57,399 bases of DNA, from positions 1-57,399 of the forward strand of contig JAVHLJ010000013.1 in the NCBI GenBank assembly GCA_031082205.1. The letters run 5' to 3'. Below, in pieces: positions 41,540 to 51,892 of the stretch (the stretch's first letter is position 1; each line of letters opens with the position of its first letter). A program made the translations under genes and the position numbers. This DNA is from Elusimicrobiales bacterium (GTDB lineage Bacteria; Elusimicrobiota; Elusimicrobia; Elusimicrobiales; UBA9959). The notes under the pieces were generated by a model. The model was not told the origin of the DNA and searched no databases. It saw only the letters and a program-made list of their open reading frames with translations.

Positions 41540-44500
41540 CGCCCGTAAAGCACCCGTCCGCCGACCCTCTCTGGTACAAGGACGCCGTCATTTACGAGCT
41601 CCACGTGAAGTCATTCTGCGACAGCAACGGCGACGGGGTCGGCGATTTCAGGGGCCTCATAGGCAGGCTGCCTTACCTCAGGAGCCTGGGCGTCACGGCC
41701 CTGTGGCTGCTGCCTTTCTATCCCTCGCCGCTCAGGGACGACGGTTACGACATCTCGGATTATTACGGCATAAACCCCGATTACGGCGACATGGGGGACT
41801 TCAGGGATTTCCTGCGCGAGGCGCACTCGCTCGGCCTGCGCGTGATAACCGAGCTGGTGGTCAACCACACCTCCGACCAGCACCCCTGGTTCCAGCGCGC
41901 CCGCAAAGCGAAGCCCGGCTCCGCCGCGCGCGGGTATTACGTGTGGAGCGATACCGAGGAGAAGTACCGGGACGCCAGGATAATATTCAAGGACTTCGAG
42001 ACCTCCAACTGGACCTGGGACGACGAGGCCGGGGCCTACTACTGGCACCGGTTCTACCGTCACCAGCCCGACCTCAACTTCGAGAACCCCGCCGTCCAGC
42101 GCGAACTGCTCAAGGTAGTGGATTTCTGGCTGGGGATGGGGGTGGACGGGCTGAGGCTCGACGCCGTGCCGTACCTCTACGAGGCCGAGGGCACCAACTG
42201 CGAGAACCTGCCCCAGACCCACGCCTTCCTCAAGAAGCTGCGCGCGCACGTGGATTCCCGGCACAGGAACAAGATGCTGCTCTGCGAGGCCAACCAGTGG
42301 CCGGAGGACGCGGCCGCCTATTTCGGCTCCGGGGACGAGTGCAACATGTCGTTCCATTTCCCCGTCATGCCCCGGCTTTTCATGTCCCTCTGGATGGAGG
42401 ACAGCTTCCCCATAACCGACATCCTCGAGCAGACGCCGGCCATTCCCGCGAACTGCCAGTGGGCCGTCTTCCTGCGCAACCACGACGAGCTGACTCTGGA
42501 GATGGTGACCGACGAGGAGCGGGATTACATGTACAAGGTCTACGCCCGCGACGCCAAGGCCAGGATAAACCTGGGCATACGCCGCCGGCTGGCCCCGCTG
42601 CTGGGCAACAACCGGCGCAAGATAGAGCTGATGAACATGCTGCTGCTCTCGCTGCCGGGGACGCCGGTGCTCTATTACGGCGACGAGATAGGCATGGGCG
42701 ACAATTTCTACCTCGGCGACCGCAACGGGGTGCGCACCCCGATGCAGTGGAGCCCCGACCGCAACGCGGGCTTCTCGCGCGCCAACCCGCAGAAGCTTTT
42801 CCTGCCGGCGGTGACCGACCCGGAGTACCACTACGAGGCCGTCAACGTCGAGAGCCAGGAGGGGAACCTTTCGTCCCTGCTCTGGTGGATGAGGCGCGTC
42901 ATAGCGATGCGCGAGAACTACAAGGCTTTCGGCCGCGGCTCGCTGGAACCGGTGCAGTCCGACAACCCCAAGGTGCTGGCCTTCGTGCGGCGCCACGGCG
43001 ACGAGATAATACTGTTCGCCGCCAATCTGTCCCGCTTTTCGCAGGCCGCCTCGCTGGACCTCTCCCGCTACGCGGGATATGTCCCGACCGAGGTCTTCAG
43101 CGGCAGCGACTTCCCCGCCATAACCGACAAGCCCTACCTTTTCACCCCCGGGGTGCACAACTGCTACTGGTTCCTGCTCCGCAGGCCTGACCAGGCCGGC
43201 GAGGCCTCCGGCGAGAAGCCGCTGCCGGCGCTGGAGCTGCCGGACCTGGAATGGAAGGACTTCTTCGAAGCGGTAGGCCCCCGCGGCCTGGAGCAGGCCC
43301 TGGCGGCCTACGTGAAGCGCTGCCGCTGTTTCGGCTCGCGCGGCTCCTCGCCCCGCAGGCTCAGGGTAACGGAGGCCTTCCCTCTGCCTTCCGGCTCCAG
43401 GCTCGTCCTTGTCGAGGCCGTTCACGCCCAGGGCTGGACTGAGACCTACGCGCTACCGCTGGCTTTCGCCGCCGGAGAGAAGGGGGAGGAGGCCGCCAAA
43501 AAATATCCGCAGGCCCTCGTGGCGTCCCTGGAACTGGCCGGCGGCAAGGGATACCTCTACGACGCGGGCCACGACCCCGCCTTCCACTCCGACCTGCTCT
43601 CGCTGTTCTCCTCCGGCCGCCGGGCGCGCTCGGGCGGCTCGGTGCTGCGGGCGGCGCCCTCGCCCGCCTTCCGGGCCTCGCCCCTGGCGGAGGGACAGCC
43701 CCCCGAGTCCCGGGTCCTGCGCTCGGGCCCCAACGGTACGACCGTCGCTTACGGTTCCTCCTGCGTGCTGAGGCTCTGCCGCCGCGCCGAGGAGGGCCTC
43801 AGCCCGGACGTGGAGGCGGGCAGGCTCTTCGCCGGCGGCGGGTTCTCCGGCGCGCCCGACTATTACGGTTCTCTCAGCCTGGAGCGCGGAGGGAAGTTCT
43901 ACGGCACGCTGGGCTTCCTGCGCTCTTTCGTGCCCAACCAGGGCGACGCGTTCGCGCTGATGGCCGAAGAGGCCGCCCGCTACTACGAGGCCGTGCAGTC
44001 GAGGCCGGCCGGCGCCGGCGCCCCGCCGCCCCCGGCGGAGTCTTTCTGCCCCGGACCGGCCGAGCCCCCGCCGGATTTCGTCAACCTTTCCGGAGGCTTC
44101 TGTCTGGAGATGGCGGAACTGATCGGGCGCCGCACGGGGGAGATGCACGCCGCGCTGGCCGCGGCGCAGGAGCCGGATTTCGCCCCTGAGCCTTTCTCCC
44201 GGCTCTATCAGCGCTCGGTGTTCCAGTCGATGGCCGGACAGTCCAAGAAGGCCTTCCTCTCCCTTTCGCGCCGCCTGCGGGAAATGCCCGCCGAGTCGAG
44301 GGAGGAGGTTTCCTTCGTCCTCGAGAACCAGCAGAAGCTGCTGAAAGCCATGCAGAGGCTCAACGAGAAGAAGTTCGCCTGCCGCAAGATACGCATACAC
44401 GGCAATTACCAGCTCTCGCAGCTGCTCTACACGGGCAAGGACTTCGTCATAAAGGATTTCGAAGGGCATCCCGACAAGACTCCCGGCGAGCGCCGGATAA

Positions 44501-44880
44501 AGCGCTCGCCCCTGCGCGACGCGGCGGGGGCCCTGCTCTCCCTGTACTACGCGGCGCACGCGCCTTTCCTGCAGACCGGCGGGGTCCCGCTCAGGGACCT
44601 GGCCGCGCTGGCGCCGTGGCTGGACCTGTGGTATTCGCATATGTCCGCCGCCTTCCTGGAAGGGTACCTGGCGGCGGCGGGCCCCGCGCAGGTGCTGCCG
44701 CAGAACCCCGACGACTTCCGGCTGCTGCTGAAGCTCTTCCTGATGAAAAGGGCCGTCACCGAACTGGACGGCGACGCGGCGGCCAGGCCCGACTGGGCCC
44801 GCGTGCCGGCCAGGCTGCTGCGCCTGCTCATGCGGCCCGAGCAGCAGGAATGCTCCCCGATAACGGAGGCGCGGCCGTGA
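41536..44880 (+). CDS. treS: Trehalose synthase (TreS, GH13) fused to a maltokinase-like domain
   Basis: This 1114-residue protein interconverts maltose and trehalose through its N-terminal GH13 domain (1-~550); the fused domain (~590-1105) is related to maltokinase (Pep2/Mak), which makes maltose-1-phosphate for GlgE. GH13 catalytic residues are Asp209 (LRLDAV), Glu251 (LLCEAN) and Asp317 (RNHDE). In the kinase part, [15 protein letters not shown] aligns with the usual HGDYHLGQ, so the catalytic Asp is Asn957 and the second His is Gln. The downstream KDFEGHP and RSPLRDAAG motifs are retained. An earlier in-frame start is excluded by the MFS overlap. The kinase activity is therefore doubtful. 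Confidence 0.9.
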   Translation: MTPVKHPSADPLWYKDAVIYELHVKSFCDSNGDGVGDFRGLIGRLPYLRSLGVTALWLLPFYPSPLRDDGYDISDYYGINPDYGDMGDFRDFLREAHSLGLRVITELVVNHTSDQHPWFQRARKAKPGSAARGYYVWSDTEEKYRDARIIFKDFETSNWTWDDEAGAYYWHRFYRHQPDLNFENPAVQRELLKVVDFWLGMGVDGLRLDAVPYLYEAEGTNCENLPQTHAFLKKLRAHVDSRHRNKMLLCEANQWPEDAAAYFGSGDECNMSFHFPVMPRLFMSLWMEDSFPITDILEQTPAIPANCQWAVFLRNHDELTLEMVTDEERDYMYKVYARDAKARINLGIRRRLAPLLGNNRRKIELMNMLLLSLPGTPVLYYGDEIGMGDNFYLGDRNGVRTPMQWSPDRNAGFSRANPQKLFLPAVTDPEYHYEAVNVESQEGNLSSLLWWMRRVIAMRENYKAFGRGSLEPVQSDNPKVLAFVRRHGDEIILFAANLSRFSQAASLDLSRYAGYVPTEVFSGSDFPAITDKPYLFTPGVHNCYWFLLRRPDQAGEASGEKPLPALELPDLEWKDFFEAVGPRGLEQALAAYVKRCRCFGSRGSSPRRLRVTEAFPLPSGSRLVLVEAVHAQGWTETYALPLAFAAGEKGEEAAKKYPQALVASLELAGGKGYLYDAGHDPAFHSDLLSLFSSGRRARSGGSVLRAAPSPAFRASPLAEGQPPESRVLRSGPNGTTVAYGSSCVLRLCRRAEEGLSPDVEAGRLFAGGGFSGAPDYYGSLSLERGGKFYGTLGFLRSFVPNQGDAFALMAEEAARYYEAVQSRPAGAGAPPPPAESFCPGPAEPPPDFVNLSGGFCLEMAELIGRRTGEMHAALAAAQEPDFAPEPFSRLYQRSVFQSMAGQSKKAFLSLSRRLREMPAESREEVSFVLENQQKLLKAMQRLNEKKFACRKIRIHGNYQLSQLLYTGKDFVIKDFEGHPDKTPGERRIKRSPLRDAAGALLSLYYAAHAPFLQTGGVPLRDLAALAPWLDLWYSHMSAAFLEGYLAAAGPAQVLPQNPDDFRLLLKLFLMKRAVTELDGDAAARPDWARVPARLLRLLMRPEQQECSPITEARP

Positions 44881-46661
44881 GGGAAGGGCTCGTGACCGCC
44901 GCCCAGGGCGCGCTGCCGCTCAGGGGCGGACTCTCGTTCACGGTATGGGCCCCTTCCGCGGGGAGCATGGAGGTCCGTGTGTATTCGCCGGTACGGCGGG
45001 TCCTGCGGATGAAGAAGGCCGGCGGCGGCTACTGGACGGCTTTCGCCCGCGGCCTGGGCGCGGGAGCCAGGTACAAGTACGCCGTCAACGGGCGCGACGA
45101 GCGCCCCGACCCGGCCTCGGTCTTCCAGCCCGAAGGAGTGCACGGCCCTTCGGAGGCCGTGGACCATTCCGCCTTCTCCTGGTCCGACGCCGCCTGGCGC
45201 GGACTGCCGCCGGAGAAGATGATAATTTACGAGCTGCACCCCGGGACCTTCACCGCGACCGGCGATTTCGCGGGCGTGGGATCGCGCATCCCTTACCTGA
45301 AAGGCCTCGGCGTCAACGCCGTCGAGCTCATGCCCGTGGCGCAGTTCCCCGGCTCCCGCAACTGGGGCTATGACGGGGTCTATCCTTACGCTCCGCAGAA
45401 CACCTACGGCGGGCCGGAAGGCCTGAAGCGGCTCGTCGACGCCTGCCACCGCGCCGGGCTGGCCGTGATAATGGACGTCGTTTACAATCACCTCGGTCCC
45501 GAGGGGAATTACCTCGGCGCCTACGGGCCTTATTTCACGGACCGCTACCGCACGCCCTGGGGGGACGCGGTCAATTACGACGGACAGGGCAGCCCCGCCG
45601 TCAGGGAATATTTTATCGGGGCCGCGCTGGCCTGGTTCCGCGACTACCATATCGACGCGCTCAGGCTCGACGCCGTGCACGGCATCTTCGATTCCGGGGC
45701 GAAGCATTTCCTGGCCGAGCTCTCGGAGCGGACGCGGGACCTCTCGCGCCTGCTCGGCCGCCGGCTGTCGCTCATAGCGGAGAGCGACCTTAACGACGTC
45801 CGGGCGCTGGCGGCGGTCCCCGGCGGCTGGGGGATGGACGCGCAGTGGTCGGACGACTTCCATCACGCGCTTCACGCGCTTCTCACCGGAGAGCGCGGCG
45901 GCTACTACGAGGATTTCGGCGGTTTCGGCCAGCTGGCCAAGGCCTTCTCCGAAGGTTTCGTCTACGACTGGGCCTGGTCGCCGCACCGCGGCCGCCGGCA
46001 CGGCTCGAGCTCCGCCGGGCTGCACACGGGCAAGTTCGTGGTCTGCTCGCAGAACCACGACCAGGTCGGCAACCGGCTGCTGGGGGAGAGGCTGTCCGTC
46101 CTCGCCGGCGAGCGGCGGCTGCGGCTGGCCGCCGGGGCCGTCGTACTTTCCCCGTACATACCGATGCTTTTCATGGGCGAGGAATACGCCGAGAAGAACC
46201 CTTTCCTGTATTTCGTAAGCCACGGCGACCCCGCCCTGGTCAAGGCCGTACGCGAAGGGCGCAAGCGCGAGTTCGCGGCCTTCGGCTGGAAGAAGGAGCC
46301 GCCCGACCCGCAGGGGGAGGGGACCTTCGCGGCCAGCCGGCTCGACTGGGAGAGGGCCGGACGCGGCCGCCACGCCGCGACGCTGGACCTTTACAAGCGG
46401 CTGATCGCCCTGAGGCGGAGCGAGCCTTCGCTCGGCTGCGCGCGGAGGAAGGACGTGTCCGTGAAGACGGAGGGGAAGACCATATCGGTATTCCGCCGCC
46501 GCGGTCGGTCCTCCAGCGCCGTCGTATACAATTTCGGCCGCTCCGCCGTCCGGCCGGTCCTGCCCCCGGGCCGGTGGAAGCCGGTCCTCGATTCGGAAGG
46601 CAGGCCCGCCGCCGCCCCGCTGTCCCCCGAAAGTTTCAGGGTCTATCTCGCCGCAAAGTGA
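44877..46661 (+). CDS. treZ: Maltooligosyltrehalose trehalohydrolase
   Basis: TreZ cuts trehalose from the end of maltooligosyltrehalose made by TreY. The 594-residue protein starts at GTG 44877, with GGAGG 7 bases upstream and a 4-base overlap with treS. A CBM48-like N-terminus ([17 protein letters not shown]) is followed by the GH13 barrel with [15 protein letters not shown], Asp265 (LRLDAVHGI), Glu302 (LIAESDLN) and QNHDQVGNR. The [13 protein letters not shown] segment is typical. Long antisense and upstream in-frame extensions are artefacts of GC-rich DNA. Confidence 0.94.
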   Translation: MREGLVTAAQGALPLRGGLSFTVWAPSAGSMEVRVYSPVRRVLRMKKAGGGYWTAFARGLGAGARYKYAVNGRDERPDPASVFQPEGVHGPSEAVDHSAFSWSDAAWRGLPPEKMIIYELHPGTFTATGDFAGVGSRIPYLKGLGVNAVELMPVAQFPGSRNWGYDGVYPYAPQNTYGGPEGLKRLVDACHRAGLAVIMDVVYNHLGPEGNYLGAYGPYFTDRYRTPWGDAVNYDGQGSPAVREYFIGAALAWFRDYHIDALRLDAVHGIFDSGAKHFLAELSERTRDLSRLLGRRLSLIAESDLNDVRALAAVPGGWGMDAQWSDDFHHALHALLTGERGGYYEDFGGFGQLAKAFSEGFVYDWAWSPHRGRRHGSSSAGLHTGKFVVCSQNHDQVGNRLLGERLSVLAGERRLRLAAGAVVLSPYIPMLFMGEEYAEKNPFLYFVSHGDPALVKAVREGRKREFAAFGWKKEPPDPQGEGTFAASRLDWERAGRGRHAATLDLYKRLIALRRSEPSLGCARRKDVSVKTEGKTISVFRRRGRSSSAVVYNFGRSAVRPVLPPGRWKPVLDSEGRPAAAPLSPESFRVYLAAK

Positions 46662-46671
46662 GGGAAACGTC

Positions 46672-49095
46672 ATGAAGTACGCCTGCGTGCACGGTCATTT
46701 TTACCAGCCTCCCAGGGAGAACCCGTGGCTGGAGGAAGTGGAGCTGCAGGATTCGGCCCACCCGCATCACGACTGGAACGAGCGCATAACCGAGGAATGC
46801 TACGCTCCCAACACGGCTTCCCGCCTGCTCGACGGCGAGGGCCGCGTGGCCGACATAGTCAGCAACTACTCGCGCATGAGCTTTAATTTCGGGCCGACGC
46901 TGCTCAGCTGGATGGAGCGCCGCCGCCCGGGGGCCTACAAGGCCATACTGGAGGCCGACCGGCTGGGCGGGGAGCGCTTCTCCGGCCACGGCCCGGCCAT
47001 CGCGCAGTGCTATAACCACATGATAATGCCTCTCGCGAACGCCCGCGACAGGCGCACGCAGGTGCTCTGGGGCCTGCGCGATTTCGAGCGCCGCTTCGGC
47101 CGCAAGTCGGAGGGGATCTGGCTGCCGGAGACCGCGGCCGACCTGGCCACGCTGGAGGCGCTCGCGGCCGAAGGCGTGAAGTTCACCATACTGGCGCCGG
47201 GCCAGGCCAAACGCGTCCGCAGAACGGGAGATAAGGACTGGCACGACGTGTCCGGCGGCAAGGTCGACCCGCGCCGGCCTTACCTCTGCCGGCTTCCCGG
47301 CGGCGGCTCGATCGCTCTTTTCTTCTACGACGGCCCGCTCTCCCGGGAGATAGCCTTCAACGGCATGCTCAACGACGGCAGCGTCTTCATGGCCCGGCTC
47401 GGCGGCGCGCTGGACGCCGAACCCGCGGAACCGCAGCTCTCGCATATAGCCACCGACGGCGAGACCTACGGTCATCACCACAGGCACGGCGACATGGCGC
47501 TGGCCTACTGCCTCTCCAACATAGAGAAGTCGGCGGGCCTGAAGCTGACGGTCTACGGCGAGTTCCTGGAGAAGCATCCGCCGCGATGGGAGGCGGAGAT
47601 CTGGGATAATTCATCCTGGAGCTGCGCGCACGGCGTCGAGCGCTGGCGCTCGGACTGCGGCTGCAATTCCGGCCGCCAGGGCTGGCATCAGAAATGGCGG
47701 GCGCCGCTGCGCTCGGCGCTGGACTGGCTGCGCGACAACCTCGCGAGCATATACGAGGAGCGGGCCGCCGGCCTGCTCAAAGACCCCTGGGCCGCGCGCG
47801 ACGCCTACATTGACGCGGTGCTCGACAGGTCGGAAGAGTCGCTCTCCGCTTTCTTCTCGGCTCACGCGGCGAAGGAGCTGTCGCCCGAAGAGCGGCTCGC
47901 GGCCATACGCCTGCTGGAGATGCAGCGCAACGCCATGCTGATGTACACCAGCTGCGGCTGGTTCTTCGACGAAGTCTCGGGTATCGAGACCGTGCAGGTC
48001 ATGGGCTACGCCGCCCGCGCGGCCCAGCTGGGCCGGCAGGCCGCCGGCGTGGACCTGGAACCGGGCTTCCTGGACCTGCTCGCCCGCGCCCCCAGCAATG
48101 TCCCGGATTTTTCGGACGGGCGCAAAGTCTACGGGATGTTCGTAAAACCCGCCGAGCTGGACCTGCTCCGGGTGGGCGTGCATTACGGCGCCTCCTCGGT
48201 GTTCGAGCGCGACCCGGGCGACGCGGATATCTACTGCTACGGCGTGAAGGAGCGGGACGTGGAGGTCCTGGAGTCCGGCCAGCAGCGGCTGGCCGTGGGC
48301 AGGGTCGGGATCACTTCCAGGATAACCACGGAATCCGACGAGGTCAGCTTCGTCATGCTCTACCTGGGGGGATACAACCTGCTGGGCGCGGCCCGCGAGT
48401 TCATGGGCGCGGAGGCCTTCTCCTCCATGAAGGACGCCATGAAAAACGCCTTCGCCGCCGGCAGCCTGGCCGACATGACGCGACTCATCGACCAGAATTT
48501 CCCCAAGGGGAGCTACTCCCTCTGGCACCTCTTCCGCGACGAGCAGCGCAAGGTGATAGACCAGATCTTCTCCGGAGCGCGGACGGAAATATCGGCCGCC
48601 TTCCGCCAGATCTATACCCATCACGCGGCGATACTGGACGTGACCAGCCGGCTGCGCGTGCCGCTGCCGCGAGGCTTCTCGGCGGCGGCCGAGGCGGTCC
48701 TGAACGAGGACATAAGCGCCGCGCTGGCCGCGGACCCGCCCGACGCCGCCGCCATAGGGAAGGCGGCGGAGGTGATAAGCCGCTTCTCTCTCGGGATCGA
48801 CCGGGGCGCGCTCGGGCTTACGGTTGCCGGCTCGCTGAATTCTTTGGCGGACGCTTTCGCCGCGGAGCCCGGTTCGTCCGAGGCGCTGGAGAAGATGGCC
48901 GCCCTGCTGGACGCCGTCGCCCCGCTGGGGCTGGAGATGAACCTCTGGCGCGTGCAGAACATAATGTTCAAGTCGGGCCTGCCGGCCGCCGCGGAGAAAC
49001 GAAGGGCCGCGGACGGCGGCGACGGGAGCGCCCGGCGCTGGCTGGACCTCTTCGGCAGGAACAGCGGCCGCCTGAAGGTGAAATTCAGCTACTGA
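46672..49095 (+). CDS. GH57-family alpha-glucan enzyme with DUF3536 domain
   Basis: This protein has 807 residues. GH57 motifs are visible: HGHFYQPPRENPW at the N-terminus, nucleophile Glu153 in GIWLPETAAD, and the acid/base region TDGETYGHHH (Asp262-Gly-Glu264). The second half corresponds to DUF3536. GH57 enzymes include amylopullulanases, 4-alpha-glucanotransferases and branching enzymes; the DUF3536 group lacks a well-defined activity that I know of. Lying between treZ and treY, it probably prepares or trims the maltooligosaccharide substrate. Confidence 0.87.
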   Translation: MKYACVHGHFYQPPRENPWLEEVELQDSAHPHHDWNERITEECYAPNTASRLLDGEGRVADIVSNYSRMSFNFGPTLLSWMERRRPGAYKAILEADRLGGERFSGHGPAIAQCYNHMIMPLANARDRRTQVLWGLRDFERRFGRKSEGIWLPETAADLATLEALAAEGVKFTILAPGQAKRVRRTGDKDWHDVSGGKVDPRRPYLCRLPGGGSIALFFYDGPLSREIAFNGMLNDGSVFMARLGGALDAEPAEPQLSHIATDGETYGHHHRHGDMALAYCLSNIEKSAGLKLTVYGEFLEKHPPRWEAEIWDNSSWSCAHGVERWRSDCGCNSGRQGWHQKWRAPLRSALDWLRDNLASIYEERAAGLLKDPWAARDAYIDAVLDRSEESLSAFFSAHAAKELSPEERLAAIRLLEMQRNAMLMYTSCGWFFDEVSGIETVQVMGYAARAAQLGRQAAGVDLEPGFLDLLARAPSNVPDFSDGRKVYGMFVKPAELDLLRVGVHYGASSVFERDPGDADIYCYGVKERDVEVLESGQQRLAVGRVGITSRITTESDEVSFVMLYLGGYNLLGAAREFMGAEAFSSMKDAMKNAFAAGSLADMTRLIDQNFPKGSYSLWHLFRDEQRKVIDQIFSGARTEISAAFRQIYTHHAAILDVTSRLRVPLPRGFSAAAEAVLNEDISAALAADPPDAAAIGKAAEVISRFSLGIDRGALGLTVAGSLNSLADAFAAEPGSSEALEKMAALLDAVAPLGLEMNLWRVQNIMFKSGLPAAAEKRRAADGGDGSARRWLDLFGRNSGRLKVKFSY

Positions 49096-49096
49096 T

Positions 49097-51889
49097 ATGA
49101 AAGCGCCTCTCGCGACTTACCGCCTGCAGCTGCACAAGGACTTCCCGTTCTCAGGCGCGGCCGGGCTGGCTCCCTACCTCAAAGAGCTGGGCGTGAGCCA
49201 TCTCTACTCTTCGCCGGTATTCAAGGCCAGGGCGGGCAGCCTGCACGGCTACGACGTGACGGACCCGGCGGTCATAAATCCGGAGCTCGGAGGGGAGGCG
49301 GGTCTCGCGGCCCTCGCGGACGCGCTGAAGCGCTCGGGCCTGTCGATAATGCAGGACATCGTCCCCAACCACATGTCCTACGACAGCCAGAACGAGATGC
49401 TGATGGACGTGATGGAGCGGGGGCCCTATTCGCGGTACAGGGACTTCTTCGACATAGACTGGGACCATATTTATGAGAACCTGCGCGGCCGCGTGCTTAC
49501 GCCTTTTCTCGGCTCGTTCTACGGCGAGGCGCTGGAGAACGGGGAACTTAAACTGATCTACGACGAGCGGGGCCTGGCGCTCTCCTATTACTCGCTGCGG
49601 CTGCCGCTGCGGGCGGAGAGCTACGCCGAGGTGTTCGGCGGCGATATCTCCGCCCTCGAGGCGGCGCTGGGGGCCGACAGCCCCGAACTGGCCAGGTATA
49701 TCGGCACCGTCGGGCTTTTCCGGGGGCTGAAGTCGGAGGACCCGGCCTCGGGCGGGCAATGCTCGCACGCCCGCCGCATGCTGCGCGAGCTTTATTCCTC
49801 GTCGGAGGCCGTGCGCGGGCACATCGAGTCGGCCGTGGCGCGCTTCAACGGGAGCAGGGGCGACTCCGCCTCCTTCGACGCGCTGGACGCCCTGGTGTCG
49901 TCGCAGTTCTTCAGGCCTTCCTACTGGAAGGTGGCGGCGGAGGAGATAAATTACCGCCGGTTTTTCACGATAAACGAGCTGATCTCGGTGCGCGTCGAGG
50001 ACCCGGCGGTCTTCGAGAGGGCGCATTCGGCCGCGCTGAAGCTGGTCGCCGGCGGCGCGGTCACGGCGCTGCGCGTGGACCACGTGGACGGACTGCTGGA
50101 CCCGCGGGGCTACCTGGAGCGGCTGAGGGCGGCGGCCGGCCCGGAGGTCTACGTCGCCGTTGAGAAGATACTGGCCCCGGGCGAGGAACTGCCCGCCGAC
50201 TGGCCCATAGAGGGGACCACCGGCTACGATTTCACCAATTACGCCAACGGCCTTTTCTGCCGCAGGGAGAGCGACAAGGAGTTCAGCCGCCTCTATTACC
50301 GTTTCACCGGCCTGGAGACCCGCTACGACGAGATGGTGACGGCCAAGAAGCGGATGATGATCAGCCGGCACCTGGCCGGCAACATCGACAATCTCGCGCA
50401 CATGATGAAGAAGTCGGCCGCCGACGACCGCTACGGGCGCGATATCACCCTCTACGGCCTGCGCCGCGCGCTGGTGGAGGTCATGGCTAATTTTCCCGTC
50501 TACCGCACTTACGTGAACGGGCCCAAGGGGCCCACGGAAGCGGAGCGCGCCGTTATAAAGACCGCCGTGAACGCCGCGCGCCGGCGGCTGAGCGATTTCG
50601 GCTACGAACTGAATTTCATCGAGGCTTTCCTGCTCATGGGCGGCCATAAGTCGCTGGAAGGGGAGAGCGCGGACAACATCCTGCCCTGCGTGATGGCCTT
50701 CCAGCAGTACACCGCGCCGCTGATGGCCAAGGGCTTCGAGGACACCATACTCTACATCTACAACCGCCTCAGTTCGCTCAACGAGGTGGGCGGATCGCCG
50801 GACCGCTTCGGCTTCGCGCCGGAAGAGGTGCACGCCTTCCTCGCCGGCCGCGCGGAGCGCGCCCCGCTGACGATGAACTGCACTTCCACGCACGACACCA
50901 AGCGCAGCGAGGACGTGCGGGCCAGGATAAACGTGCTGTCGGAGACGCCGGGGGAATGGTACGCCGCCCTGCGGCGCTGGTCCAGGCTTAACCAGGCGGG
51001 CCGGCGCAGGGATTCCTCGGGCCGGGAGATGCCCTCACGCAACGACGAGTACCTGCTCTACCAGACCCTGCTGGGCGCCTGGCCGGCGGAGGGGGAGCCG
51101 GGCGCGGGCTTCGCGGAGAGGATAAAGGAGTATTCGGTGAAAGCCGCCCGCGAGGCGCAGACCGACACCAACTGGATAAAGCCAGACGAGGAATACGAGT
51201 CCGCCCTGCGCGCCTTCATAGACCGCGCCCTGCAGCCCGGGCCGGAGAACAGGTTCCTGGAGGACTTCCTCCCCTCGCAGCGGCTCATCTCCTTCTACGG
51301 CGCTTTCAATTCTCTCTCGCAGACGCTGCTCAAGATAGCGGCCCCGGGCCTGCCCGATATATACCAGGGCTGCGAGCTCTGGGACCTGAGCCTGGTGGAC
51401 CCCGACAACCGCCGCCCCGTGGATTTCGCGCTCCGGTCCCGCCTGCTCGCTGAACTGAAGCGGGATTTCGCGGCGGATCCGTCCAGGCTGGCCGAGGGCC
51501 TGGTGGCCGACCTGCCGTCGGGCAGGATAAAGCTTTTCCTGACCTGGCGCGCGCTGGCCGCGCGCGCGGCGATGAAAGATGTTTTCGAGGGCGGTTCTTA
51601 CCTGCCGCTGGCCGCCGGGGGCGCGCGGGCGGGGAGCGTCTTCGCTTTCGCCAGGGTGAAGGGCGGACGGGCCGTCATAGCCGCGGTGCCGCGCCTCGTA
51701 TCAGGTTTCGCGCCGCCCGGGCAGCCGCCGCTGGGCGAGCTCTGGCAGGACACGAGTCTCATCCTGCCGCCGGAACTCAGGGGGACTTTCACCGACGCCT
51801 TCTCCGGCCGGGACTTCGAGGCCGGGGAGACCGCCGCGCTGAAGGACCTTTTCGCCGTTTTTCCCTGCGCGCTGCTGACGCGCGCCTGA
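49097..51889 (+). CDS. treY: Maltooligosyltrehalose synthase
   Basis: TreY isomerises the reducing-end alpha-1,4 bond of maltooligosaccharides to an alpha-1,1 bond. The 930-residue protein begins TYRLQLHKDFPFSGA, contains YSSPVFKARAGSLHGYDVTDP, and has catalytic Asp328 (LRVDHVDG), Glu356 (VAVEKIL) and Asp600 (CTSTHDTKRSED). The C-terminal LPDIYQGCELWDLSLVDPDNRRPVDF is diagnostic. It is at the end of the trehalose operon, 1 base after the GH57 gene. It is only 3 bases from the convergent lipoprotein gene and no terminator is visible there. Confidence 0.95.
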   Translation: MKAPLATYRLQLHKDFPFSGAAGLAPYLKELGVSHLYSSPVFKARAGSLHGYDVTDPAVINPELGGEAGLAALADALKRSGLSIMQDIVPNHMSYDSQNEMLMDVMERGPYSRYRDFFDIDWDHIYENLRGRVLTPFLGSFYGEALENGELKLIYDERGLALSYYSLRLPLRAESYAEVFGGDISALEAALGADSPELARYIGTVGLFRGLKSEDPASGGQCSHARRMLRELYSSSEAVRGHIESAVARFNGSRGDSASFDALDALVSSQFFRPSYWKVAAEEINYRRFFTINELISVRVEDPAVFERAHSAALKLVAGGAVTALRVDHVDGLLDPRGYLERLRAAAGPEVYVAVEKILAPGEELPADWPIEGTTGYDFTNYANGLFCRRESDKEFSRLYYRFTGLETRYDEMVTAKKRMMISRHLAGNIDNLAHMMKKSAADDRYGRDITLYGLRRALVEVMANFPVYRTYVNGPKGPTEAERAVIKTAVNAARRRLSDFGYELNFIEAFLLMGGHKSLEGESADNILPCVMAFQQYTAPLMAKGFEDTILYIYNRLSSLNEVGGSPDRFGFAPEEVHAFLAGRAERAPLTMNCTSTHDTKRSEDVRARINVLSETPGEWYAALRRWSRLNQAGRRRDSSGREMPSRNDEYLLYQTLLGAWPAEGEPGAGFAERIKEYSVKAAREAQTDTNWIKPDEEYESALRAFIDRALQPGPENRFLEDFLPSQRLISFYGAFNSLSQTLLKIAAPGLPDIYQGCELWDLSLVDPDNRRPVDFALRSRLLAELKRDFAADPSRLAEGLVADLPSGRIKLFLTWRALAARAAMKDVFEGGSYLPLAAGGARAGSVFAFARVKGGRAVIAAVPRLVSGFAPPGQPPLGELWQDTSLILPPELRGTFTDAFSGRDFEAGETAALKDLFAVFPCALLTRA

Positions 51890-51892
51890 GGC

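Noticed and set aside
44616-44876. In-frame upstream extension of treZ
   Set aside because: It lies wholly in the 3' end of the maltokinase domain, and GGAGG precedes the GTG at 44877.
44547-46673. 708-codon minus-strand frame opposite treZ
   Set aside because: It is a codon shadow of treZ, with no domain and improbable composition.
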